This document shows, one piece after another, positions 37,131 through 46,777 of a DNA stretch of 64,000 bases. A program made the translations under genes and the position numbers. The notes below the pieces were generated by a model. It saw only the letters and a list, made by a program, of their open reading frames with translations. It did no database searches and was not told the origin of the DNA. Numbering within the stretch: the first letter of the stretch is position 1; the number at the start of each line of letters is the position of its first letter. The DNA lies in assembly GCA_035327565.1 (NCBI GenBank), contig DAOLDB010000003.1, positions 1-64,000 on the forward strand, in the 5' to 3' direction. The DNA is from JABDLO01 sp035327565. Its GTDB lineage: Bacteria; Bacteroidota; Bacteroidia; Chitinophagales; Saprospiraceae.

Positions 37131-40022
37131 ATGATGAATAAATCCCTTTTATATTCTATTTCAATCATTTTTTTATTAGGATGCTCCAGGCAGACTTCCA
37201 TCATTGAGAGCCCTCCAGCCAAAGAAGTTGCTTCAAGGAGTGTGGAAGAAAAGCGTCCCGAAAATTCTTCGGATAAAATCCCGGTTGATGAACGATTGGT
37301 TTCCGGTTCTTTGCCCAATGGAATGCAGTATTTCATACAAAAGAACACAAAACCTGAAAAGAATGCGGAGTTGCGTCTGGCAGTGAAAGCAGGGTCGGTA
37401 TTAGAAGATGAAGATCAATTAGGTGTAGCCCATTTTGTGGAACACATGGCATTCAACGGTACTACAAATTTTAAAAAGAACGAACTGATTGATTACCTGG
37501 AAAGTGTAGGAACGCGATTTGGCCCGGATCTGAATGCCTATACATTTTTTGACGAAACTGTTTATATGCTTCAGGTTAAGACCGATAACCGCATGGAGTT
37601 TTTTAAAGGATTGTTGATCCTCAAGGATTGGGCATCAGGCATTACATTTGATCATGAAGAAATTGATAAGGAAAGAGGGGTTGTGGTTTCAGAGTGGAGA
37701 TCCCGCTTGTCACCGGATCAAAGAATGCAACAGGTATATTTTCCAGTCATTTATAAAGGTTCGCGATATGCAGAGCGTCTTCCCATTGGTGATCCTGAAA
37801 TCATATCCCACGGGGACTATGATATATTCAAGCGTTTTTATAAAGATTGGTACAGACCTGAATTGATGGCGCTTGTCATCGTGGGCGATATAGATGTTTC
37901 AGAAGTTGAGAAACAGTTGAAACAAATCTTTTCAGAAATACCCAAAAGTTCAGAAGGTGTTAGAAAGCGGGAAAAATTTGAAATTCCTTCCCATGACAAT
38001 ACACGGGTATCCATTGCAAAAGACAAAGAAGCATCATTCACTAATATTCGCATTATTAATAAATTGCCTTCGGCTCCTACTACCAAACTGACTGATTTGA
38101 GGGAATCTATCAAAAGGTCTCTTTTTAATGGGATGGTTAATGCACGATTGGAAGAAATAGGAAAAGAACCGGAACCCCCATTTGTATTTGCTTCAACAGG
38201 ATATAGTCCGGATTTAGGTAATATAGATACTTATACTTCCTTTGCCATTGTACCTGAAGGCCAGGCATCAAATGGATTAAAAAGGTTTCTGTTGGAAAAT
38301 AAACGGGTATTGGATCATGGATTTACTCCAGGGGAGTTGGAGCGTCAGAAGACCATTCTTTTGGAACGAGCAGAAAGAGCCAATACTGAGAAAGATAAAA
38401 CGGACAGCCGCCAGATTGTTATGCGGTATGTCTATCATTTCCTTAAAGGAACCCCGATCCCTGGACCAGGGCAAACACTGGAAATTTATAAAAAATTTCT
38501 TCCGGGGATAACTTTGGAAGAAATCAATGTTTTACCTAAACAATGGATAGGCGATGAGAACAGAGTGATTGTAGTTACCGGACCTGACAAATCATCCAAT
38601 CCTATGCCGGATGAAATTGAGATTTTGGCAATTGTAAAAGAAGTGGAATCGACGGAGACTGCCCCATATGAAGATGATACATTGGATGAGCCTCTCTTTA
38701 CCAAAGTCCTGACTCCTGTTGACATTCCCATTGAAGTTGTACATGAAAGCACAGGGATTATTGAATGGGTATTGGCCAACGGGGTAAAGGTGTATTTAAA
38801 ACAAACCCAATTTAAGAACGATGAAATATTGATGTCAGCGGTGAGTCAAGGCGGTTCATCACTGTATGATGATTTTGAATATTTTAATGCTGAAAATGCT
38901 CCATCCATTATTTCAGAATCCGGCATTGGGTCCTTCAATAGTACACAATTGGAAAAACTGCTGGCAGGAAAAAATGTCAACGTTCAGCCCTATATTGGAA
39001 CGTATTATGAGGGGATGAGAGGAAACTCATCGGTAAAGGATGTGGAAGACTTATTTAAGTTAATTCATCTCTATTTTACCGATATCAGAAAGGATGAGAA
39101 TGCTTTTCAATCCTATGTAAACAAACAGATTGGGATCGTGAAAAACCTAAGTGCCAACCCCAATTTTTACTTCAGTGATTTTGCTTCAAAAATTAAATTC
39201 AGATCTCACCCACGTGTTGGATTGCCTACAGAAGCAAAATATAAGGGGCTGAATTATGAAAAGATTTTGGAAACGTATAAGGATCGTTTTGCCGATGCTT
39301 CAGATTTTGCTTTTATTTTTGTCGGATCATTTGATGTTGATCAAATGCGGAACCTTGCTGCCAGATACCTGGGCAACCTGCCATCCATCCAACGGGAAGA
39401 GACATGGAAGGATCTTGAGATCGAATCATTTCCCGGACAAATTAAAAAGAATACCAAAAGAGGTCAGGCACCTAAAAGCCAGGTTGAGCTATATTTTCAT
39501 GGTCCATTTGAATATAGTGAAGAAAATGTATACCTTCTCAACTCTCTGATGGATTATATGCGCATTAAGCTCAGGGAAGAGCTGAGGGAAGAAATGGGAG
39601 GGGTATATGGTGTCGGTGTATATGGAGGAGGAAAAAAAGTACCCAAAGAAGAATACAGTATCACTGTATCTTTCAATGCTGATCCGGAGAAGACTGAGGA
39701 ATTGATCAAAGCTACATGGGATGTCATCAGAAATGCAAAAAGTTATTCTCCAGTGGATAAGGATATGGTAAAAATAAAAGAAACTCAGAGGCAATCGAAA
39801 ATCAAAAATCTTGAAGAAAACCGGTATTGGTTAAATCAGATTCAGAATGCATATACCCTAAATCATGATTTTAGTTCTATTTTGTTGAATAATCTTGAAA
39901 TGAGGATAGAAGCTTTAATGGCCACTGATATCCGGGCAGCTGCGGAGAAGTATTTTAACTTTATGAGTCTAACTCAGTTAATTATGCACCCTGAAGACAG
40001 TGGTATCGCGACTCAGGACTAA
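37131..40022 (+). CDS. M16-family zinc metallopeptidase lipoprotein
   Basis: 963 residues, two M16 halves in one chain. Lipobox IIFLLGC with Cys18. The inverted zinc motif HFVEH is at 101-105 (HxxEH) and the third ligand Glu lies in the following helix (EIDKERGVVVSEW, about 175-187). The second half (from about residue 540) lacks HxxEH and is the inactive structural half, as is usual for M16 pairs. Acts as a peptidase in the periplasm or on the outer membrane, degrading peptides in a clam-shell chamber. Stands alone; a strong bidirectional hairpin follows 60 bases after the stop. Confidence 0.92.
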   Translation: MMNKSLLYSISIIFLLGCSRQTSIIESPPAKEVASRSVEEKRPENSSDKIPVDERLVSGSLPNGMQYFIQKNTKPEKNAELRLAVKAGSVLEDEDQLGVAHFVEHMAFNGTTNFKKNELIDYLESVGTRFGPDLNAYTFFDETVYMLQVKTDNRMEFFKGLLILKDWASGITFDHEEIDKERGVVVSEWRSRLSPDQRMQQVYFPVIYKGSRYAERLPIGDPEIISHGDYDIFKRFYKDWYRPELMALVIVGDIDVSEVEKQLKQIFSEIPKSSEGVRKREKFEIPSHDNTRVSIAKDKEASFTNIRIINKLPSAPTTKLTDLRESIKRSLFNGMVNARLEEIGKEPEPPFVFASTGYSPDLGNIDTYTSFAIVPEGQASNGLKRFLLENKRVLDHGFTPGELERQKTILLERAERANTEKDKTDSRQIVMRYVYHFLKGTPIPGPGQTLEIYKKFLPGITLEEINVLPKQWIGDENRVIVVTGPDKSSNPMPDEIEILAIVKEVESTETAPYEDDTLDEPLFTKVLTPVDIPIEVVHESTGIIEWVLANGVKVYLKQTQFKNDEILMSAVSQGGSSLYDDFEYFNAENAPSIISESGIGSFNSTQLEKLLAGKNVNVQPYIGTYYEGMRGNSSVKDVEDLFKLIHLYFTDIRKDENAFQSYVNKQIGIVKNLSANPNFYFSDFASKIKFRSHPRVGLPTEAKYKGLNYEKILETYKDRFADASDFAFIFVGSFDVDQMRNLAARYLGNLPSIQREETWKDLEIESFPGQIKKNTKRGQAPKSQVELYFHGPFEYSEENVYLLNSLMDYMRIKLREELREEMGGVYGVGVYGGGKKVPKEEYSITVSFNADPEKTEELIKATWDVIRNAKSYSPVDKDMVKIKETQRQSKIKNLEENRYWLNQIQNAYTLNHDFSSILLNNLEMRIEALMATDIRAAAEKYFNFMSLTQLIMHPEDSGIATQD

Positions 40023-40082
40023 AAATATTTTGAGGAGTGGACGACTACAATCGTCATAAGCCGTACAATAAATACCGTAATG

Positions 40083-40121
40083 AAATGCTGTAAAGTTTGG
40101 AATCCAAATATTACAGCATTT
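40083..40121. terminator. Long bidirectional hairpin terminator
   Basis: Eleven-base stem AAATGCTGTAA (40083-40093) / TTACAGCATTT (40111-40121), then a small internal loop and an inner stem TTTGG/CCAAA with an AAT loop. It lies between the M16 gene and the ferredoxin gene, which reads the other way and ends one base from it, and it can serve both. Confidence 0.75.
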
Positions 40122-40469
40122 TCATTGTTGTACCGGGGCAAGTTTTATTTTCAGTTGATCGAGGGATTTGGCAATTATAATCTGGCAAGCGAGTCTGGAA
40201 TTTTCATCAACAAAAAATGCCTGATCAAGCATGTCTTCCTCATCTGCAGATCGATCTTTCAGGGTGTGTTCAGATAATACGTAAATATGACATGATGCAC
40301 ACAAGGCCATTCCTCCACAAGTTCCTTCAACAGGAAACTGATATATTTTTAAAATTTCCATCAGATTCAAGTTCAGATCACATGGTGCTTCAATTTGATG
40401 TAAATGATCTTCTCTGTCAACTACAGTGATGGAAATAGTGGTATCGTGATCAAATGCCGTGTTATTCAT
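40122..40469 (-). CDS. Adrenodoxin-type [2Fe-2S] ferredoxin
   Basis: 115 residues. The cluster ligands follow the C-x5-C-x2-C pattern (GTCGGMALCASC, about residues 53-64), with the fourth Cys in SRLACQ about 34 residues later. This is the adrenodoxin/ISC-Fdx type rather than the plant type. It overlaps the upstream reductase gene by eight bases, so both come from one message and the reductase is the likely electron donor. The physiological acceptor is unknown. Confidence 0.9.
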   Translation of the reverse strand: MNNTAFDHDTTISITVVDREDHLHQIEAPCDLNLNLMEILKIYQFPVEGTCGGMALCASCHIYVLSEHTLKDRSADEEDMLDQAFFVDENSRLACQIIIAKSLDQLKIKLAPVQQ

Positions 40470-41472
40470 TGAATCCTTGTATTCCTGTGACGGTGGTATA
40501 TTTAAAACTTAGTTTTTGATTGGGATAAATATACCTGAATGCCGACTGAACCATAAGGGTAGCCTCATGAAAACCACATAAAATCAGCTTTAGTTTTCCC
40601 GGATAGGTATTGATATCTCCTATAGCATAGATTCCTCTAACATTCGTGCTATAGTCGTATGTATTGACCTCGATGGCATGATTGTCTATGGAAAGCCCCC
40701 AATCTGCTATGGGACCTAATTTTGGAGTCAGCCCAAACAAAGGAATAAAATGATCGATCGTATAGTGTACATCGCCTTTTGTTTTTTCACTGACTACCAC
40801 TCCGGTCAACTTTCTATTTCCCTGTACAGCTACTACCTGAGCATCAGTAACCAGATTGATTTTTCCATTTTTTGCCATGGACATTACTTTTTCTACACTG
40901 TCAAGCGCACCTCTGAAAGAAGTTCTCCTATGGACAAGAGTAACTTCTTCTGCAATATCACTGAGAATAATGGTCCAATCCAGTGCAGAATCACCGCCCC
41001 CCGCAATCAATACTTTTTTATTTCTATACATTTCCGGATCGCGGATAATGTAGTCTATTCCTTTGTCTTCATACAATTCAATTCTTTCTAAGGGCGGCTT
41101 TCTTGGCTCGAAACAACCTAATCCTCCTGCAATAGCAATGACTGGGGCCTCCAACATGCTTCCTTTGTTGGTGGTTATCCTGTAATGACCTTCTTCTGTT
41201 TTTTCAAGGCATTCTGCCCTTTCTCCCAATGTAAAGCCGGGTTTAAACGGAGCAATTTGCTCAAGGAGTTTCTCAACCAATTCTCCAGCAAGTATGCTGG
41301 GACATCCAGGAATATCATAAATGGGCTTTTTAGGGTATATTTCGATCAACTGTCCTCCTGGTTGGCCCAAAACATCAATAAGATGACACCGCAATTTGAG
41401 CAATCCTGCCTCAAATACAGTAAATAAACCCACCGGCCCTGCACCTATGATAATGATGTCTGTTTTAATCAT
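40462..41472 (-). CDS. Ferredoxin-NADP reductase, thioredoxin-reductase-like type
   Basis: About 336 residues from ATG 41472. FAD-binding GAGPVG at the N-terminus (IIIIGAGPVGLFTVFEAGLL), NAD(P)-binding GGGDSALDWTI (about 157-167), and C-terminal GDINTYPGKLKLILCGFHEA. There is no CxxC redox pair, which separates it from thioredoxin reductase and fits the ferredoxin-NADP reductase type of Firmicutes and Bacteroidota. Start choice: an upstream ATG at 41496 lies before a TATTTTTG element (41478-41485), so the transcript most likely begins after it, giving a near-leaderless mRNA. Ferredoxin follows in the same operon. Confidence 0.9.
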   Translation of the reverse strand: MIKTDIIIIGAGPVGLFTVFEAGLLKLRCHLIDVLGQPGGQLIEIYPKKPIYDIPGCPSILAGELVEKLLEQIAPFKPGFTLGERAECLEKTEEGHYRITTNKGSMLEAPVIAIAGGLGCFEPRKPPLERIELYEDKGIDYIIRDPEMYRNKKVLIAGGGDSALDWTIILSDIAEEVTLVHRRTSFRGALDSVEKVMSMAKNGKINLVTDAQVVAVQGNRKLTGVVVSEKTKGDVHYTIDHFIPLFGLTPKLGPIADWGLSIDNHAIEVNTYDYSTNVRGIYAIGDINTYPGKLKLILCGFHEATLMVQSAFRYIYPNQKLSFKYTTVTGIQGFNE

Positions 41473-41477
41473 GGATG

Positions 41478-41485
41478 CAAAAATA
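41478..41485 (-). promoter_or_regulatory. -7 promoter element for the reductase/ferredoxin operon
   Basis: CAAAAATA on the + strand, TATTTTTG on the minus strand. It sits only five bases from the chosen ATG at 41472, which implies a leaderless or nearly leaderless transcript. This makes the longer start at 41496 unlikely. Confidence 0.45.
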
Positions 41486-41496
41486 TCTTTTATCAT

Positions 41497-41852
41497 TAAA
41501 ACTCAAATGAAAAGTATTCATTCCTTTGTAAACTCAAAGTAAAAGAGAATTTATAAAATACAGATTTATATTGGCACTTGATAATTTTTTCCAGCGCACA
41601 TCCCAATAAAATCGAATCCTATTGTTTTTTAAACAGCCACTCGGATATAGGTTAAGGATTTTATGAAGATTTTGCTAAAAGGTATTTGTGCAATTTGTGT
41701 TTAGCACTTTGCACAATATTCAATTTTTTAGTTTACTTTTATAGCTACTTAGAATAATGGCCAAAGAAAATACTTGTTTCCTTTAAAAGGTAAATCAGTG
41801 ATTTGCTTCAGGATTGCTAAATGTATTATGTAATAAATACAAGCTTGTAGAT
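41497..41852. other. 356-base divergent intergenic region
   Basis: Between the reductase and yifB. AT-rich, with no ORF of interest, no strong hairpin and no clear promoter for yifB. Nothing further seen. Confidence 0.5.
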
Positions 41853-43409
41853 ATGTTAGCTAAAACCTTTGCCGGGGCTGTTCATGGAGTGAAAGCCACT
41901 ACCATCACTGTGGAAGTACATGCAGGGGGTAATGTGCAAACCGGGCAAAATTTTTTTCATATTGTAGGTCTTCCTGATATTGCTGTAAAAGAAGGCTTTC
42001 AAAGAGTGGAAGCGGCTATAAAGAATATTGGATGTAAAATACCCCGGGTAAAACTGGTTATCAATCTTGCTCCTGCAGATATCCGTAAGGAAGGGGCAGC
42101 TTATGATATGACCATTGCTTGTGGTGTGCTGGTAAGCCTGGGATTACTCGACTGTCAGGATTTGGATCGATACATGATTATGGGTGAGTTGGCTTTAAAT
42201 GGAGATTTAAGACCCATCAGAGGGGTACTCCCTATAGCCATTCAAGCCAGAAAAGAAAAGATGAAAGGATTGCTCATCCCAAAACAGAATGCAAGAGAAG
42301 CTGCCATAGTCAATGATATAAAAGTGTACGGAATATCGAATTTGCAGGATGCTGTAGAATTCCTGACCGGCACCCGGGATATCATTCCTGAGCCGCATAA
42401 CACAAGAGTGTTGTTTGAAGAAAGAAAAAATGAGTATACGGTAGACTTTTCTGATGTTAAAGGTCAGGAAAATATAAAGCGGGCTCTTGAAATCGCTGCA
42501 GCCGGTGGGCACAATGCGATTCTCATAGGTCCACCTGGAGCAGGCAAGACCATGTTGGCCCGACGAATGTCGACCATTCTTCCTCCGTTAAGCCTACATG
42601 AAGCGCTTGAAACCACTAAGATTCATTCTGTAGCCGGAGCACTTCCTGAAGATGCCTCTTTGATTACAAGCAGACCGTTTCGGTCACCTCATCACACCAT
42701 CAGCGACGTGGCCATGGTTGGCGGGGGTTCGAATCCGCATCCCGGTGAAATATCCCTGGCACATAATGGAGTTTTGTTCTTAGATGAATTACCTGAATTT
42801 AAAAGAACCGTATTGGAAGTGTTGCGTCAGCCCATGGAAGAAAGAAAAGTAACCATCTCACGGGCAAAGATTACAGTGGATTATCCGGCGAGCTTTATGT
42901 TGATTGCCTCTATGAATCCATGCCCATGTGGATTTTATAATCACCCGGAAAAAGAATGTGTGTGTGGGCCGGGAATGGTGAAAAAATACCTGAGCAAGAT
43001 TTCAGGTCCTTTATTGGACCGGATTGATTTGCATGTTGAGGTCATCCCGGTGAGCTATGAAGAACTTTCTGTAAGAGAATACAAAAGCGAAACGAGCAGC
43101 GAAATCTCCCAAAGAGTGGTTATGGCCAGAGAAATCCAGGAAAAGCGGTTTAAGGAATATAAAGGCATCTTCTGCAATGCTCAAATGCCAAGCAGGATGG
43201 TAAGAGAGGTTTGCGAAATTGATCAAGCAGGTACGATTTTGCTAAAAACGGCTATGCAGAAATTGCAATTGTCTGCTCGGGCATTTGACAGAATCTTGAA
43301 GGTGTCGAGAACCATTGCAGACCTGGCAGACAACGAGTCTATCAAAATTGAACATTTAGCCGAAGCCATACACTTTAGAAACCTGGACCGGGAAGGATGG
43401 GCCGGGTAA
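41853..43409 (+). CDS. YifB/ComM-family Mg chelatase-like AAA+ ATPase
   Basis: About 518 residues from ATG 41853 (MLAKTFAGAVHGVKATTITV is the conserved start; the 13 codons before it are not family-like). An N-terminal ChlI-like domain is followed by the AAA+ core with Walker A GPPGAGKTML near residue 222, Walker B LFLDELPEF, and the Mg-chelatase C-terminal domain ending HFRNLDREGWAG. A Cys cluster CPCGFYNHPEKECVCGPG is typical. ComM is a hexameric helicase that extends branch migration during natural transformation; in Bacteroidota the role is less clear. Convergent with the DEXH helicase (53-base gap). Confidence 0.93.
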   Translation: MLAKTFAGAVHGVKATTITVEVHAGGNVQTGQNFFHIVGLPDIAVKEGFQRVEAAIKNIGCKIPRVKLVINLAPADIRKEGAAYDMTIACGVLVSLGLLDCQDLDRYMIMGELALNGDLRPIRGVLPIAIQARKEKMKGLLIPKQNAREAAIVNDIKVYGISNLQDAVEFLTGTRDIIPEPHNTRVLFEERKNEYTVDFSDVKGQENIKRALEIAAAGGHNAILIGPPGAGKTMLARRMSTILPPLSLHEALETTKIHSVAGALPEDASLITSRPFRSPHHTISDVAMVGGGSNPHPGEISLAHNGVLFLDELPEFKRTVLEVLRQPMEERKVTISRAKITVDYPASFMLIASMNPCPCGFYNHPEKECVCGPGMVKKYLSKISGPLLDRIDLHVEVIPVSYEELSVREYKSETSSEISQRVVMAREIQEKRFKEYKGIFCNAQMPSRMVREVCEIDQAGTILLKTAMQKLQLSARAFDRILKVSRTIADLADNESIKIEHLAEAIHFRNLDREGWAG

Positions 43410-43462
43410 AGGCAATTTTTAAAACTTTACTTTATTCTTATTTTGAAAATACTTGGATCTCC

Positions 43463-45886
43463 TCACTTAAGTCTCAGCAATTTCATTTTTTCAATACGAT
43501 CTTCAAGTTTTTCAGTGCTCATTTTTTCCCGGAGACGGTCTACAATGATGGGGAAAGCAAGAGGAGATACGCTTTCCAACCTTTTCAGTACGATATTCTG
43601 ATTCTGAATCCGATGTAAAGCGTTGCGAAGACGTTGTTCTTCAAGTTGAAAAGTCATGACTTCGTCATATGTCTGCAGGTAGAGCAGATTGTCAGGATCA
43701 TAATCATGAAAAACATTAAACAACAGCTGTGATGAGGATTGCAGATGTCTTTCTTTCTTCGGACTGCCAGGATAACCATGAAACAGTAATCCGGAGATTT
43801 GTGCAATATCTCTGAACCTCCTTCTGGCCATTTCTACTGCATTGATACTGGCCTGTATATCCATTTGTAAATTTCTGGTGGAGAATAAGTCGGGTGTAAT
43901 CATTGATTCTACAGGTAAAGCCCGGTCGGACAACATTTCAAACCCATAATCATTCATGGCTATGGAAAATGTAATCGGAAGCATATTAGCAATCCTCCGG
44001 GCAAGTAATGCCCCGATCCCTTCGTGTACCTGCCTGCCTTCAAATGGATAAATAATAAGATGGTAACCTTCCCGGGTTTGAAAATATTCAATTAAAAGGT
44101 CATTCATGTCCGGGATATGAGACCTTTCTTCCTGAATTTTAAACAGAGAACTCAGGGCTTGCATTTCCAGGTCTTCAGTAATACCCTTTTTGAATAAATG
44201 CAGTTTTTCCCTCAAAATGGTGCTCATTTCAAAACTTAAAGGAATTCTTCCTCCCAGATACGAAGGAATTTTTCCATTCAGGCCACTGGATTTTCTGACC
44301 TGAGCCGTCATTTCTTTCAGTCTCACTAATTCAAGTGCCTGTCCGGCAAACCAAAAAACTTCACCCGGCATTAATTGGGATAAAAACCACTCCTCTACCT
44401 GGCCTAATTTCTTTCCATTGACATATTGGACATTGAGCATTCCTTCGCTTACTATAGTACCTATAGAGAGTTTGTGTCGGCGTACAATGGCCCGGTTATG
44501 CACTTTGTACTTTCCCTCATGCATTCCAATTTTTTTGTATTCATCATATGCAGAGAGCACATGACTGCCTTGCGTCAGATATCCGATAATCTGATTCCAT
44601 TCTTCCCATGAAATACTTTGGAAAGCATAAGTGGATTGCACTTCATGAAAAGTGCTCTCTCCTTCAAACCCACCTGATACAGCCAGAGTCATGAGGTATT
44701 GGATCAAAACATCAAAGGACCGGATAAAAGGAATTCTTTCTTCTATGCTGTTACGTTGAATGGCTGATCTCAGCGAGGATGCTTCCACAAGCTCCAGCGA
44801 ATGAGTAGGAACAAAATATATTTTACTTATAGCACCCGGTTGATGTCCCGACCGTCCTGCTCTTTGGATGAGTCGCGATACATTCTTTGGGCTTCCAATT
44901 TGTATGATGCTTTCGACTGGCCTGAAGTCTACACCCAAATCAAGACTGGAAGTACATACCACTGCTTTTAATCGCCCGTCATACAGTGCGTCTTCTACCC
45001 AATCGCGTATGTCACGACTGAGCGAACCGTGATGCATAGCCATCAATCCTGAAAGACCGGGATCAAACTGGAGTAGTTGACGATACCATATTTCTGATTG
45101 CGCCCGTGTATTCGTGAAAACCAAGGTGGAATTGCTGTTTTTAATAACAGAATGCACCTGAGAGGTCATTTTCAGGCCCAAATGACCCGACCAGGGAAAG
45201 TTGTCAATTTCGTCCGGAATCAGAGTTATTAATTCGATTGATTTTTCCAATCCGGATTGAATGATCCTCCATTTTTGAGGTTTGGGATATCCCAGCAAAA
45301 TATCAACAGCTTCTTCTAAATTGCCAATGGTAGCTGAAATGCCCCAAATTTTCAAATGAGGGCTCAGCGACTTTATTCGCGAAAGAAATAATTCGGTTTG
45401 GACACCTCTTTTTGATCCTACCAATTCGTGCCACTCATCAATAATTACTGTTTTTGTTGTAGAGAAAAACGCCTCATGCCTACGGTCACACATCATCACA
45501 TGAAGGGACTCTGGTGTGGTGATCAGTAACTGAGGTCTTTGAGTCCAAATAGATTGCCTTTCTTCATGAGAGGTGTCTCCATTGCGTATACTGATCTTCC
45601 AGGAACAAGCCATTTTATCCAAGGCTCTTTGTGCTGACAATTTGATTTCTTTGGCAAGTGCCCGGATCGGGGTCACCCAAATGACTTGCAAACCGTCATT
45701 GGGCTTTTGCTGCTGAAATTCAATAATGGCAGGAACCAGTAAAGAGTAAGTTTTACCACTTCCGGTAGGAGCATTGACTAATCCGGAATATCCCTCCAAA
45801 TAAGCTGCCCAGGCCTCGGTTTGAAAGGGGAAAGCATTCCAGCCTGATTGATTAAACCATTGAAAAGCGGATGAAAGGTCCTTCAT
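43463..45886 (-). CDS. Ligase-associated DEXH-box helicase (Lhr-like)
   Basis: 807 residues. SF2 helicase motifs: Walker A NAPTGSGKTYSLL (about 38-50), motif II IIDEWHELVGSKRG (DEWH, about 151), SATIGN (motif III), and motif VI VSRLIQRAGRSGHQPG (about 340). The C-terminal part includes the Lhr-type winged helix and unknown extension. The DEWHEL motif and total length fit the helicase found next to bacterial ATP-dependent ligases. Its usual partners, the exonuclease and ligase, lie 10.6 kb upstream in the window and read the same way. Sigma factor gene 71 bases upstream on the same strand may be co-transcribed. Confidence 0.9.
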   Translation of the reverse strand: MKDLSSAFQWFNQSGWNAFPFQTEAWAAYLEGYSGLVNAPTGSGKTYSLLVPAIIEFQQQKPNDGLQVIWVTPIRALAKEIKLSAQRALDKMACSWKISIRNGDTSHEERQSIWTQRPQLLITTPESLHVMMCDRRHEAFFSTTKTVIIDEWHELVGSKRGVQTELFLSRIKSLSPHLKIWGISATIGNLEEAVDILLGYPKPQKWRIIQSGLEKSIELITLIPDEIDNFPWSGHLGLKMTSQVHSVIKNSNSTLVFTNTRAQSEIWYRQLLQFDPGLSGLMAMHHGSLSRDIRDWVEDALYDGRLKAVVCTSSLDLGVDFRPVESIIQIGSPKNVSRLIQRAGRSGHQPGAISKIYFVPTHSLELVEASSLRSAIQRNSIEERIPFIRSFDVLIQYLMTLAVSGGFEGESTFHEVQSTYAFQSISWEEWNQIIGYLTQGSHVLSAYDEYKKIGMHEGKYKVHNRAIVRRHKLSIGTIVSEGMLNVQYVNGKKLGQVEEWFLSQLMPGEVFWFAGQALELVRLKEMTAQVRKSSGLNGKIPSYLGGRIPLSFEMSTILREKLHLFKKGITEDLEMQALSSLFKIQEERSHIPDMNDLLIEYFQTREGYHLIIYPFEGRQVHEGIGALLARRIANMLPITFSIAMNDYGFEMLSDRALPVESMITPDLFSTRNLQMDIQASINAVEMARRRFRDIAQISGLLFHGYPGSPKKERHLQSSSQLLFNVFHDYDPDNLLYLQTYDEVMTFQLEEQRLRNALHRIQNQNIVLKRLESVSPLAFPIIVDRLREKMSTEKLEDRIEKMKLLRLK

Positions 45887-45957
45887 TGCGAAAGGAATAA
45901 TTAAATCTTATCTGAGAAGCTAAGTACAAGAAAGATAATAATAAAATATCTTTAAGC

Positions 45958-46497
45958 TTATACCTCAGACATTTCTCTCACAAGGTAATGATCTCCGTAA
46001 TGATTTTCAATTTTATCTTTTAGCGCTTTTCTTGCGAAAAAAATTCGGCTTTTGACGGTGCCTAAAGGCAGATCTAAATGTTCGGCAATTTCCTGATACT
46101 TATACCCTACGAAATGCATCATGAACGGTTCTTTGATGCTTTCATCCAGTGATTCAATCATTCCATTGAGTTCATTTAATAGGATATTTCTGCCTGCATC
46201 ATTATCTACTACGGAACCTCCACTGTTGATAAAGAAAAGATTGTCAGTAGTGTCAATTATGGTATTTTTCTTGACCCTTTTTCTGTAATTATTAATGAAT
46301 ATGTTTTTCATAATTGTAAAAAGCCAGGCTTTGAAATTGGTGCCGGGCATAAATTTATCCCTGTTGGTCATTGCCCTGAACGCTGTTTCCTGATAAAGGT
46401 CTTTGGCGTCTTCGGTATTTTTTGTGAGATTATAGGCAAATGCCTGAAGAGATGAAGTCAGATCGTAAAAGCGGGAATTGAACTCTATTGTAGACAT
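45958..46497 (-). CDS. ECF-type RNA polymerase sigma factor
   Basis: 179 residues. Region 2 (about 10-75) has AFNLT-like helix and LYQETAFRAMTNRDKFMPGT with FKAWLFTIMKNIFINNYRK; region 4 (about 120-170) has MHFVGYKYQEIAEHLDLPLG with a helix-turn-helix TVKSRIFFARKALKDKI. It lacks regions 1 and 3, the group 4 (ECF) pattern. No anti-sigma factor or TonB-linked transducer is adjacent. A full TTG-N20-TATATTTG promoter lies 18-48 bases upstream. The ligase-associated helicase follows 71 bases downstream. Confidence 0.92.
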   Translation of the reverse strand: MSTIEFNSRFYDLTSSLQAFAYNLTKNTEDAKDLYQETAFRAMTNRDKFMPGTNFKAWLFTIMKNIFINNYRKRVKKNTIIDTTDNLFFINSGGSVVDNDAGRNILLNELNGMIESLDESIKEPFMMHFVGYKYQEIAEHLDLPLGTVKSRIFFARKALKDKIENHYGDHYLVREMSEV

Positions 46498-46514
46498 ATT
46501 CTCTTAATTTTCCC

Positions 46515-46545
46515 CAAATATACAGTTTTGTTTAACAATATGCAA
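46515..46545 (-). promoter_or_regulatory. Promoter of the ECF sigma factor gene
   Basis: On the minus strand TTG (46543-46545), 20-base spacer, TATATTTG (46515-46522). Full match to the Bacteroidota housekeeping consensus, 18 bases before the ATG, so a short leader. Confidence 0.7.
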
Positions 46546-46777
46546 CAATAATTAAACAGGACAATGTTATGAAAGTCTTAAATTTGTTGTAACAAATGTT
46601 AATGTGTTGTAAATCAAAGAAATGTGATGATATTTTGGGTTAATTTTTTTTTAAATTTTCAGTATAAATTGAAAGTAGTGCTGTAAATCCATGTTTTTAA
46701 GGCCAATGCAAACCTTTATCACATCAAAATGAGTGATGAATGTAATATGGCATAATTTCTGCTTTTCATCCCATGTT

